From NCBI GenBank assembly GCA_903889795.1, contig CAISYW010000071.1:1-6549 (forward strand): a stretch of DNA of 6,549 bases, written 5' to 3'. Within the stretch, counting starts at the first letter, position 1. The number at the start of each line of letters is the position of its first letter. Of this stretch, positions 1 through 5,195 are shown piece by piece. Made by a program: the position numbers and the translations under genes. This DNA comes from an uncultured Chlamydiae bacterium. Lineage in GTDB: Bacteria; Chlamydiota; Chlamydiia; Chlamydiales; SM23-39. The notes beneath the pieces were generated by a model. That model was not told where the DNA came from. It searched no databases and saw only the letters and a list, made by a program, of their open reading frames with translations.

Positions 1-719
1 ATGGACTTAATTTCAAAATTTTTAGACATTAAGTAATTCAATCTATCAATCGTGTCATCTGCTGTACCACATTCATAAGCATCCAAAAGCATGGTCGCAT
101 GTTGATTTTTCAGCAATTCTTCAAAAAGCTTCCCATTATAAAATCGAAGACCATGGCCTTGTTTTAAATCATGATTGGAGGTAACGATCTCTTCGACCTC
201 CACTTGAGCATTAGGAACTAACCCGCTTAATTTTTCTCTGTATTCTTTTAATTCCAATTCTTCGTCACAGTTCGTTTGGCCAAATGGGGTATGAATGACA
301 AAGTGACGAAACCCTAATTCAGAGCAGTAAGAAAAAAAATCCTTCAGAAAATCAAATCCACTCAATTGATTTTGCTCGAACCAATAATATGCAAATCCGC
401 CTGGTTGATGAATGCGAACTTTTTCAATCGGAATTTGGAATTGCTCAAAATAATCAAAAAATCTTCCGATTTCACTTTTTAGCGCATCCAAACCGTTTTT
501 ATATTGTTCATCAGAGCGCATCTGATTGGACATCGGCGTCAATAAGGCAAGTTCGATGCCAACATTTAAATCGATCAACTGATTGATATATTTCGTGTCT
601 CTGAAATCATATTCAGTAACTGTCGTATAAAGTTCGCAACTTTCGTTGGCCCAGAGATTCATTCCTAACACAGCTTGTAAGATGATCATAACATTTCGAA
701 ATAATGCATTTATTTTCAA
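1..719 (-). CDS. Xylose-isomerase-like TIM-barrel protein, 3' part outside window
   Basis: The frame is open from the left edge to a TTG at 717-719 (239 codons, C-terminus missing). I chose TTG because a perfect AGGAGG (726-731) sits 6 nt upstream. The in-frame ATG at 732-734 overlaps that site, and the nearer ATG at 723 is out of frame and stops at once. The pattern is that of sugar-phosphate isomerase/epimerase-like barrels. An early strand-helix ends in G-I-E-L (54-57). A strand bears H104 (VRIHQP), another bears H143 (FVIHTP), the next bears E176 (VEVEEI), and one bears D213 (MLLDAYE). These are positions where the superfamily binds a divalent metal, so an isomerase, epimerase or AP-endonuclease-like fold is inferred; the substrate is unknown. 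Residues 1-24 resemble a signal peptide (K2, R8, hydrophobic 10-24, possible cut after A24), which is unusual for this family. M20 is an alternative start, giving a cytosolic protein, but it lacks a properly spaced ribosome site. The gene begins directly beside a decayed tnpB. Confidence 0.72.
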   Translation of the reverse strand, partial: MKINALFRNVMIILQAVLGMNLWANESCELYTTVTEYDFRDTKYINQLIDLNVGIELALLTPMSNQMRSDEQYKNGLDALKSEIGRFFDYFEQFQIPIEKVRIHQPGGFAYYWFEQNQLSGFDFLKDFFSYCSELGFRHFVIHTPFGQTNCDEELELKEYREKLSGLVPNAQVEVEEIVTSNHDLKQGHGLRFYNGKLFEELLKNQHATMLLDAYECGTADDTIDRLNYLMSKNFEIKS

Positions 720-725
720 AACATT

Positions 726-731
726 CCTCCT
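726..731 (-). promoter_or_regulatory. Shine-Dalgarno AGGAGG deciding a TTG start
   Basis: On the minus strand a perfect AGGAGG lies 6 nt before the TTG at 719-717. It is the strongest ribosome-binding site in the window and argues against the ATG at 734-732, which overlaps it. It lies exactly where similarity to the tnpB remnant ends. Confidence 0.7.
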
Positions 732-732
732 C

Positions 733-822
733 ATATCAACAGGAGCCTGCAAATTAACGCATATTTTACTCTTGTTCGCCATCCGGCCGAAGTTCGTATT
801 TAAAGGCTTGTAATCGTTTCAT
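733..822 (-). pseudogene. tnpB: Decayed N-terminus of IS200/IS605-family transposon gene tnpB
   Basis: Minus-strand translation from the ATG at 822-820 gives MKRLQAFKYELRPDGEQE, then stop, N-M-R, stop, F-A-G-S-C, stop, Y. This follows the well-known opening of IS605-type OrfB/TnpB proteins, in which M-K-x-L-x-A-F-K-x-E-L-x-P-x-G-E-Q-E is followed by an R-x-M-R-R-F-A-G-S-C-R-x-V segment. Three in-frame stops (766-768, 754-756, 736-738) fall where the family usually has R or another polar residue, so about 30 codons remain and the gene is dead. TnpB is the RNA-guided nuclease accessory protein of these elements. The rest, about 370 codons in intact copies, is absent: similarity stops at the ribosome site of the TIM-barrel gene. 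I see no tnpA and no element ends. Identification rests on remembered family sequence, not a search. Confidence 0.75.
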
Positions 823-836
823 GGACAATTTATAAT
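808..836 (+). promoter_or_regulatory. Sigma-70-like promoter, rightward
   Basis: TTGTAA (808-813, 4 of 6 matches to the -35 consensus), a 17-nt spacer, then a perfect TATAAT (831-836). Transcription would begin near 843 and run toward the outer-membrane fragment. It overlaps the 5' end of the tnpB remnant on the other strand, so it may be a chance match or an element-derived promoter. An ATG at 844 would be almost leaderless and opens only a 32-codon frame that I do not regard as a gene. Confidence 0.35.
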
Positions 837-951
837 TTTGTTTATGAAAAAAAACAATGAAATCCGTCACGGATCAGGGTCCGGGTGTTCAAATTTGCAA
901 GAAATCAAAACCACACTAAATTTAAGATCTGACTTTTCTTAAATTATTTGA

Positions 952-1395
952 CATCGACCACTATTTTTTTTATGGGATGATCATTGGTTGAACATGAGTC
1001 TGACTGTTGATTGTTGGCTTGAGTCAGGGGTTCGTGTTCATGGTCTCAATACCTATGGCGGTGTGGTCGATACGGATGGATGGATTTATCCCGGTCAGGA
1101 ATACGATGTGGATTTTTCATATGAATTGACGCCCAGCAAACATTGGGTCATTTCATGCGATCATATTTTTTGTTATCAAACGCCCGTAAAATTTAAAGGT
1201 TATCCCGTGAGACTCAAAACAGGGCAGCTCGCTGACTTGTGCGATAGTTGGGTTGCCGCTTTTCAATTAGCTCCGGCTATCGAATATAATTGGAGCGAAA
1301 ACCTGGGCGTTATAACCGGAGCCTATTTTACTCTTGCCGGACACAATGCCAATGCATTCGCTTCAGGGGTCGCAGCCATTAATATCGTTTTTTAA
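952..1395 (+). pseudogene. C-terminal fragment of an outer-membrane beta-barrel protein
   Basis: The frame is open from 952, just after a TGA at 949-951, to TAA at 1393-1395. Possible starts are TTG 988 and ATG 994, and neither has a ribosome site. The protein shows alternating hydrophobic/polar strands rich in W, Y and G (for example GWIYPGQEYDVDFSYEL) and ends in A-A-I-N-I-V-F. A terminal phenylalanine is the signature of outer-membrane barrels recognised by the BAM complex. The G-H-N-A-N-A stretch followed by a last strand, and the Y-P-G-Q-E stretch, recall the MetA-pathway 'transporter' barrels (PF13557), but I hold that family only weakly. At about 135 residues with no signal peptide it is a headless remnant of a barrel usually 250-350 residues long. 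The missing part is not found upstream in any frame, so truncation by rearrangement is more likely than a simple frameshift. A small intact gene is the less likely alternative. Confidence 0.6.
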
Positions 1396-1436
1396 AACCC
1401 ACCTCCTCGACAACTGTAGCATTTATTTTCCGACGA

Positions 1437-1466
1437 TCCCTAAAGAGGAAACGTGCCCTTTAGGGA
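1437..1466. repeat. Perfect 9-bp inverted repeat, 12-nt loop
   Basis: TCCCTAAAG (1437-1445) pairs perfectly with CTTTAGGGA (1458-1466). It lies 42 nt after the stop of the barrel fragment. No T-run follows on either strand, so it is not a standard intrinsic terminator. It could be a weak terminator, the end of a small mobile element, or a processing hairpin. Confidence 0.5.
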
Positions 1467-1498
1467 GGCTCTCAGAAACTCCATTCCGCGAATCTTTT

Positions 1499-1567
1499 GA
1501 TTTTCCGAACTGTGTTAACTTGCAGCAAGTTTGCTTCGATCTCCGCAATGCCTTGGAACGGAAAATC
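1499..1567. repeat. Nested inverted repeats in a gene-free spacer
   Basis: GATTTTCCG (1499-1507) pairs with CGGAAAATC (1559-1567). Enclosed between them is a second perfect palindrome, AACTTGC-A-GCAAGTT (1517-1531). Together with the hairpin at 1437-1466, the whole 1396-1607 spacer is unusually rich in inverted repeats. It holds no gene I can support: the plus-strand frames across it lack ribosome sites and overlap each other. The composition suggests a small non-autonomous repeat of the MITE type or a transcribed structured element. That is inference; the repeats themselves are directly visible. Confidence 0.4.
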
Positions 1568-1607
1568 TCGCCCTCAAAAATCAAAGCTTCAGGCCGACGG
1601 CAGTATA

Positions 1608-2309
1608 CTACGAAAATAAAAGTCGTTTGGGTTTATATTCCTCACTAGGTTGCTGTACGGCTAAAGGCACCGCTGATGCATTCGGCTTCTCGGGGGTATC
1701 CAATGGATGTTCTGTGAATCTAATTCGCTTGCGTAAATGCTCTTCAAAGGATCCGCAGTTGCCTTGAAGATTCTCTTTCTCTTTAAGATGCCCCCTAATC
1801 AACTCGGCTTTATCTTTTCCGGCTAAACGAAGAATACCTGTGCCCTCGACAGGATACATTCGATGGATTTTTCTATCTGTTGTAGCTTCCGGGTGAACTT
1901 TCCACACACGCTTGCGAGCTCCCGGGTGCGTAGGTGTTACTTCAATACAGCCATGTTCATCGGGAGTTTTTCTTTTCCTGATGATTGTTTCCGGGTCTTT
2001 TGTAGCCGATCCAAGGGTCGTGCTATCCACGGCCTTACTTTCTAACTGTTTTAAATATTTTCGTAATTCTTTATTAGGTTTTCCGTCTTTGCTCCATCTG
2101 TCAATCGTTCGAGGATCATGATATTTGGCGGGACTGCCGAGGATTGCGCCGGGAGGGAGGTGTATCTTGCTTAGTGGAGTGTGCGGCTGTACAACAACAT
2201 ATTTTTTTCGTGTAGGTGTGCTGGGCGTTTCCGCTGCTGCGGGTGCGGAAGCGAATTGCACTGTTTCGACATATGGCGAACTGACTTTTTTACATGGGGA
2301 TACTGACAT
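1608..2309 (-). CDS. Basic proline-rich protein with S/T-P motifs, candidate effector
   Basis: This protein has 233 residues and no family I recognise. The ATG (2309-2307) follows AAAGGA with about 7 nt spacing. There is no signal peptide, membrane segment or coiled coil. The first ~60 residues are low-complexity (A, P, S, T, V); the rest is strongly basic with clusters RKRK (111-114), RKR (132-134) and RKRIR (193-197) that could act as nuclear localisation signals. Nine S-P or T-P pairs are present (S4, S11, T28, T31, T44, S59, T115, T125, T204). Four fit the full Cdk consensus S/T-P-x-K/R: S4, T31, S59 and T204. The C-terminus K-R-L-L-F-S contains RxLF (229-232), the form of cyclin-docking motifs. 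I infer a secreted host-directed protein, possibly nuclear, possibly phosphorylated by host kinases. No catalytic domain is visible. The gene stands alone, convergent with the barrel fragment and downstream of the deubiquitinase gene in the same direction, with a hairpin between them. Confidence 0.7.
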   Translation of the reverse strand: MSVSPCKKVSSPYVETVQFASAPAAAETPSTPTRKKYVVVQPHTPLSKIHLPPGAILGSPAKYHDPRTIDRWSKDGKPNKELRKYLKQLESKAVDSTTLGSATKDPETIIRKRKTPDEHGCIEVTPTHPGARKRVWKVHPEATTDRKIHRMYPVEGTGILRLAGKDKAELIRGHLKEKENLQGNCGSFEEHLRKRIRFTEHPLDTPEKPNASAVPLAVQQPSEEYKPKRLLFS

Positions 2310-2364
2310 AAATTTTTCCTTTTTAAAATTAACTTTATCGGTTTTTGTAAAAATTAAAATTAAA

Positions 2365-2386
2365 TCATCAAACGTTTGTTTGATGA
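2365..2386 (-). terminator. Probable intrinsic terminator or operator-like hairpin
   Basis: TCATCAAAC (2365-2373) and GTTTGATGA (2378-2386) form a 9-bp stem with a 4-nt loop. Reading on the minus strand, the stem is followed at once by a T-rich run (TTTAATTTTAATTTTT). It would end transcripts from the deubiquitinase gene, 146 nt upstream. The stem is AT-rich and therefore weak, and it lies 56 nt before the next gene's start, so a protein-binding palindrome (core CAAACGTTTG, 2369-2378) is an alternative. Confidence 0.45.
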
Positions 2387-2446
2387 GTAAGAAAGTTTTT
2401 TGATGTTATTATTCTAAACGTTTTGCTGATTTTTTTGCAAACGTAT
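2370..2446. repeat. Three AAACGTTT-like sites spaced by multiples of 23 nt
   Basis: AAACGTTT occurs at 2370-2377 and 2416-2423, and AAACGTAT at 2439-2446; the starts are 46 and 23 nt apart. The latter two also pair as an imperfect hairpin (ACGTTTTGC with GCAAACGT). They lie in the leader of the basic protein gene. They may be repressor sites, or chance in an AT-rich spacer. Confidence 0.25.
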
Positions 2447-2464
2447 AGACTCCTTCCGGTTCAT

Positions 2465-2566
2465 TTATTTATGAAAGCTCAAGTAGGCAAAAGCGATCGG
2501 CAAAATGCCAGCGATAATGGGGAGTGCGTACTTAACGATTGACTTGGATACCTGAGAGACTCTGCT
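2465..2566 (-). other. Out-of-frame C-terminal transmembrane tail of the deubiquitinase gene
   Basis: One reading frame away from the end of the OTU gene, the minus strand is open from 2566 (after a TAA at 2567-2569) to a TAA at 2465-2467. It encodes S-R-V-S-Q-V-S-K-S, a hydrophobic stretch with IIAGILPIAFAYL, then S-F-H-K and stop. This is a textbook single membrane span with a short basic end, of the tail-anchor type. It overlaps the last 11 codons of the OTU gene. It has no start codon or ribosome site of its own, so it makes sense only as the former, or alternative-frame, end of that protein. A TCTCTC tract (minus strand, 2554-2559) lies in the overlap. Adding one TC unit would join the frames and give about 342 residues. 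Confidence 0.6.
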
Positions 2567-3488
2567 TTAGTCGGGAGTGTTGCTGCATACAGGAATAATG
2601 TTCGTCAGCAGATCGATAGACTACGCTGATCAATGGTGCATTCTCCTCGTTAAATTTTCGTAATCCATTGCGATGGTCAATAATCCAAATTTGACAGTTT
2701 AAAAAGCTGCTGATCGCATTAATTTCATACGATAGAGCCTCGCACCCCATTCGTAAAACATGCTTTGGAACAAATTCGTCCGCCGTTTGAGGATCTTTTT
2801 CAGATTCGGCCAAATAGCCATCCTGCCAATCTCGGTAGACTTGTGTCAAATGATAGGCTGCGCACTGACGCAGAAATGAAATCATTACCAATAGGTTCGG
2901 GTCTGAATGAATACAACTTTCGATTGATGAGGGAGTTTCTTGTAAATTCATCAGTAGGTGGACTACTTCTTCTTTTCCAGAAAAATCGGGCAGATTAAAA
3001 ACATGTTTGAGCGCATCTTCGAATTGCTCCGGGTTTTGACATAGCCATTGTAGGTAGCTGATAGCAAATGATGTATAAAAACAATTTCCGTCACCGCGTA
3101 TGGTTCGATAATAGGGAAATTGACTTTTTAGGCTTGGATCAATTGGAAGAGACGCAGATGGATTCACGGAACCGACAAGATGTGCGCCATAATCGATCTG
3201 GGCTTGGGGAAAGCGGGTCAATAATTCATTTTCTAATACATGCCAGGATTGTTCAACCCGATTTTGGATTTCGCTCGCTTCAAAACAAGAATCATCATCT
3301 TTTGAGGCGAGTTGAATCCATAATTTATCATACCTAGTTATAAATGATGCGTATTCTTGTTTGAGCGCGATATGTTGTTGCACCACATCATCGACTGTGC
3401 GTGCAGTGTGCATCTCTGCAGTAGCCTTCTTGCACAATTGAATGAATTTCGCAGCATCTGAAGAAATGGGCTGAATAGATAAAGACAT
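2532..3488 (-). CDS. Otubain-like OTU-family cysteine protease (deubiquitinase)
   Basis: This protein has 318 residues. The ATG (3488-3486) is preceded by AGGAGA at 3493-3498, 4 nt upstream. The catalytic core reads I-R-G-D-G-N-C-F-Y-T-S-F (130-141) with D133 and the nucleophile C136. The catalytic histidine is H297 in D-E-H-Y-S. The segment C-E-A-L-S-Y-E-I-N-A-I-S-S-F-L (249-263), before strand Q-I-W-I-I-D, matches the pattern of eukaryotic otubains (family C65), as does the region around the cysteine. The Asp/Cys/His set seen in human OTUB1 is therefore complete. Residues 1-120 are mostly helical without a named domain and may bind ubiquitin or target the protein. The family cleaves ubiquitin chains; a bacterium without ubiquitin would deliver such an enzyme into its host. 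Export is inferred, as no Sec signal is present. Oddity: a transmembrane tail is encoded just past the stop in another frame, suggesting that the anchor was lost by an indel. The gene is divergent from the kinase-like gene. Confidence 0.85.
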   Translation of the reverse strand: MSLSIQPISSDAAKFIQLCKKATAEMHTARTVDDVVQQHIALKQEYASFITRYDKLWIQLASKDDDSCFEASEIQNRVEQSWHVLENELLTRFPQAQIDYGAHLVGSVNPSASLPIDPSLKSQFPYYRTIRGDGNCFYTSFAISYLQWLCQNPEQFEDALKHVFNLPDFSGKEEVVHLLMNLQETPSSIESCIHSDPNLLVMISFLRQCAAYHLTQVYRDWQDGYLAESEKDPQTADEFVPKHVLRMGCEALSYEINAISSFLNCQIWIIDHRNGLRKFNEENAPLISVVYRSADEHYSCMQQHSRLKQSLSGIQVNR

Positions 3489-3609
3489 AAAATCTCCTAT
3501 TTATTATTAATCTTTTTTATAAAGACGGTAACAAACATTGCGATACTTGTCGATTAAAATAATTATTACTAATACCTTTAATTTGAATATGTATTTAGGA
3601 AGAAACTTG

Positions 3610-3638
3610 TTTACAGGTTGTAATAAATTTTGTATAAT
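3610..3638 (+). promoter_or_regulatory. Sigma-70-like promoter of the kinase-like gene
   Basis: TTTACA (3610-3615), a 17-nt spacer and a perfect TATAAT (3633-3638) predict a start near 3644 and a leader of about 38 nt. The leader contains GAGG (3674-3677), 4 nt before the ATG at 3682. This is the best promoter in the window. The same spacer must also drive the divergent deubiquitinase gene, but I find only poor matches on that strand (for example TCGACA with 17 nt to TACCGT). Confidence 0.65.
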
Positions 3639-3650
3639 TAAATACAAAAT
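3627..3650. promoter_or_regulatory. Palindromic operator-like site over the -10 box and start point
   Basis: ATTTTGTAT (3627-3635) and ATACAAAAT (3642-3650) are perfect 9-bp inverted arms around AATTAA. The site covers the TATAAT and the expected transcription start, the usual place for a dimeric repressor. AT-rich palindromes also arise by chance, so binding is inferred. Confidence 0.4.
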
Positions 3651-3681
3651 AATATAGTTTATAACTACTAACCGAGGTTTT

Positions 3682-5094
3682 ATGACAGTTAATATAAATC
3701 CAACCGATAAACAGGCAACCCTGAACGTTGCTCCGAAGAACGAATCCGGCATTTCTTGGAAAAAAGTGGGGGCAGTTGCTTTGAGTTGCTTGGTTGTGCT
3801 CGCAGCCGTAGCGGCTCCCGTTCTTTTGTATCCTGCCTTTTTGAGTTCACGGTCAGTAAATCTTGCTAATACCAAAGAAGCTCAAGTCATCAAATTTCGT
3901 AACGTGTGTCCGAGTTATTCAGGTCGAGACATTGAATTATTACCGGTAAATAGTCCTGTATCATTGGAAAAAACACAATTCCAAGATCGATGCTGCCATC
4001 TCATTCTCAAAAATGAACAAGAAAGGCAACGGATTATTCCTGATCAAGAGGAATGGGAATCGTTCGTAGCCGAGCAAACAGCCGAGCATCTATCGATGAT
4101 TGCTGAATTTGCTGATATGGAGTCCATCGATGGTGCGAAGGTATTTCAGAGTAATGATTTAGTTGCTGAGCTGCCCGGTTTTCCCAACATGATTTTTAAA
4201 GCAGCGCGCATGCGAACGCGTCAAGAGAGTTATGCCAGGGAGCGTTGTGATCAAAATCGGGAAGCTTTGCAGATTTGTCAGGAAAACCATTTAGACCGGC
4301 TCCGTGTGCCTCGTACAGCTCTTCTTCAACTAGATTTTCGAGGAACAACTTTTTGGGTCGTTGCAGAGGAAAAGCTCCCAATTATCGGGGCTAAATTTAA
4401 AGACTTTCGAAATCATGTTCGTATAATGAATCGCGATGTGCGTTTACAGCCCATTATGGATGATATGCTTCATCAGCTTGTCACTTTTATTCATCGATTT
4501 TCCCTATGCGATTTAAAAGCAAACAACATTCCCTTTTTAGGTTCGGGTGTTGAATTTGGTCTGGTGGACCTATCCATTCGGGGTAAGCCGGCAAAATGCA
4601 TCTATCATTTTCAGGCTCGTCATAGCCTGGTTGATTTTTTTGAAGAGAGAAATTTTCCAATGATTCGAGACACTGCCATGCAAACTGATCCGGCTCTATG
4701 GAAAGAGTTTGATTTTGCTTCAGCTGAATTACCCCGTCGTCAAGAACTGAATCGGCGGAAAGTTCAAGAAAAGTCATTATTGGAAAGAGGAATCGTCCGA
4801 TCAACTGATCCGATTCACATAAAAAGATCATTATTTGACGGTTTATCGCCTTTTGATCGAGAAGTTGCTGAAGATTTTCTTCAAAAAATCAACGCTAAAC
4901 TAGCTGAGGGTGAGTTTCGTGATGAAGATCGAGCCGTAAATTTTCCGACTTATGAGGTAAAATTTTATGGTTCAGGCAAATTTAACGATGCTTTAAATGC
5001 CGTTCGCGATCGTATCATACCGCATCTTCGAGATCGCGACGTGTTTTTTGATGTAATCGATTACGGTGGGCATGGATTTCTTATATATTGCTAG
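3682..5094 (+). CDS. Membrane-anchored protein-kinase-like protein
   Basis: This protein has 470 residues; the ATG at 3682 follows GAGG with 4 nt spacing. Residues 1-28 are polar (S, T, N, K), and 29-54 form one transmembrane span. The large C-terminal part shows a divergent kinase core. K173 (M-I-F-K-A) sits like the ATP-binding lysine, followed by a charged helix (181-205) with E187 or E194 as possible partner. V-V-A-E-E-K-L-P (226-233) looks like a hinge. H271-R272, then C-D277-L-K279-A-N-N282, reproduces the catalytic loop D-x-K-x-x-N. V-D296-L-S, 14 residues later, stands where D-F-G is expected. These spacings agree with classical kinases. No glycine-rich loop or A-P-E is obvious, so activity is uncertain: it could be an atypical kinase or a pseudokinase. 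Residues 300-470 include a charged helical region and a short globular end (Y-G-G-H-G). The span suggests insertion into the inclusion or bacterial membrane. Its neighbour, the divergent otubain-like gene, supports a host-directed role. Confidence 0.7.
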   Translation: MTVNINPTDKQATLNVAPKNESGISWKKVGAVALSCLVVLAAVAAPVLLYPAFLSSRSVNLANTKEAQVIKFRNVCPSYSGRDIELLPVNSPVSLEKTQFQDRCCHLILKNEQERQRIIPDQEEWESFVAEQTAEHLSMIAEFADMESIDGAKVFQSNDLVAELPGFPNMIFKAARMRTRQESYARERCDQNREALQICQENHLDRLRVPRTALLQLDFRGTTFWVVAEEKLPIIGAKFKDFRNHVRIMNRDVRLQPIMDDMLHQLVTFIHRFSLCDLKANNIPFLGSGVEFGLVDLSIRGKPAKCIYHFQARHSLVDFFEERNFPMIRDTAMQTDPALWKEFDFASAELPRRQELNRRKVQEKSLLERGIVRSTDPIHIKRSLFDGLSPFDREVAEDFLQKINAKLAEGEFRDEDRAVNFPTYEVKFYGSGKFNDALNAVRDRIIPHLRDRDVFFDVIDYGGHGFLIYC

Positions 5095-5195
5095 GATTCA
5101 CATTGCCCAGCGTTACCTTTGTAAAGCACGATAGGCTGGCGCTTTGTCTCAACGAGGTTCTGCATTTCAACCAAGCCTTTTTTGAATCACGTTCG

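Noticed and set aside
844..942. 32-codon frame starting at an ATG just after a TATAAT, in the same frame as the barrel fragment
   Set aside because: No ribosome site, no recognisable domain, and two stops (940-942, 949-951) separate it from the barrel frame; I cannot show it is the missing N-terminal part.
948..976. TTGACA with 17-nt spacer to TATGGG as a promoter for the barrel fragment
   Set aside because: The -35 is perfect but the -10 matches only half the consensus, and the start codons downstream lack a ribosome site; it probably lies in decayed sequence.
1334..1648. Plus-strand open frame over the spacer after the barrel gene, and its overlapping neighbour at 1531-1767
   Set aside because: They begin inside or between other features, have no ribosome sites, and run over the inverted-repeat cluster and antisense to the basic protein gene; no domain is seen.
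2125..2403. Plus-strand open frame antisense to the start of the basic protein gene
   Set aside because: It is a shadow of the minus-strand gene, whose ribosome site and composition are better.
3507..3875. Minus-strand frame antisense to the kinase-like gene's N-terminus, with hydrophobic stretches
   Set aside because: It covers the divergent promoter region, lacks a ribosome site, and its hydrophobicity comes from AT-rich spacer and the complement of the membrane span.
5105..5145. Possible bidirectional terminator between the convergent kinase-like and Inc-like genes
   Set aside because: Only short stems with mismatches can be drawn (for example TTAC/GTAA, CCAGC/GCTGG), and no T-run follows on either strand.
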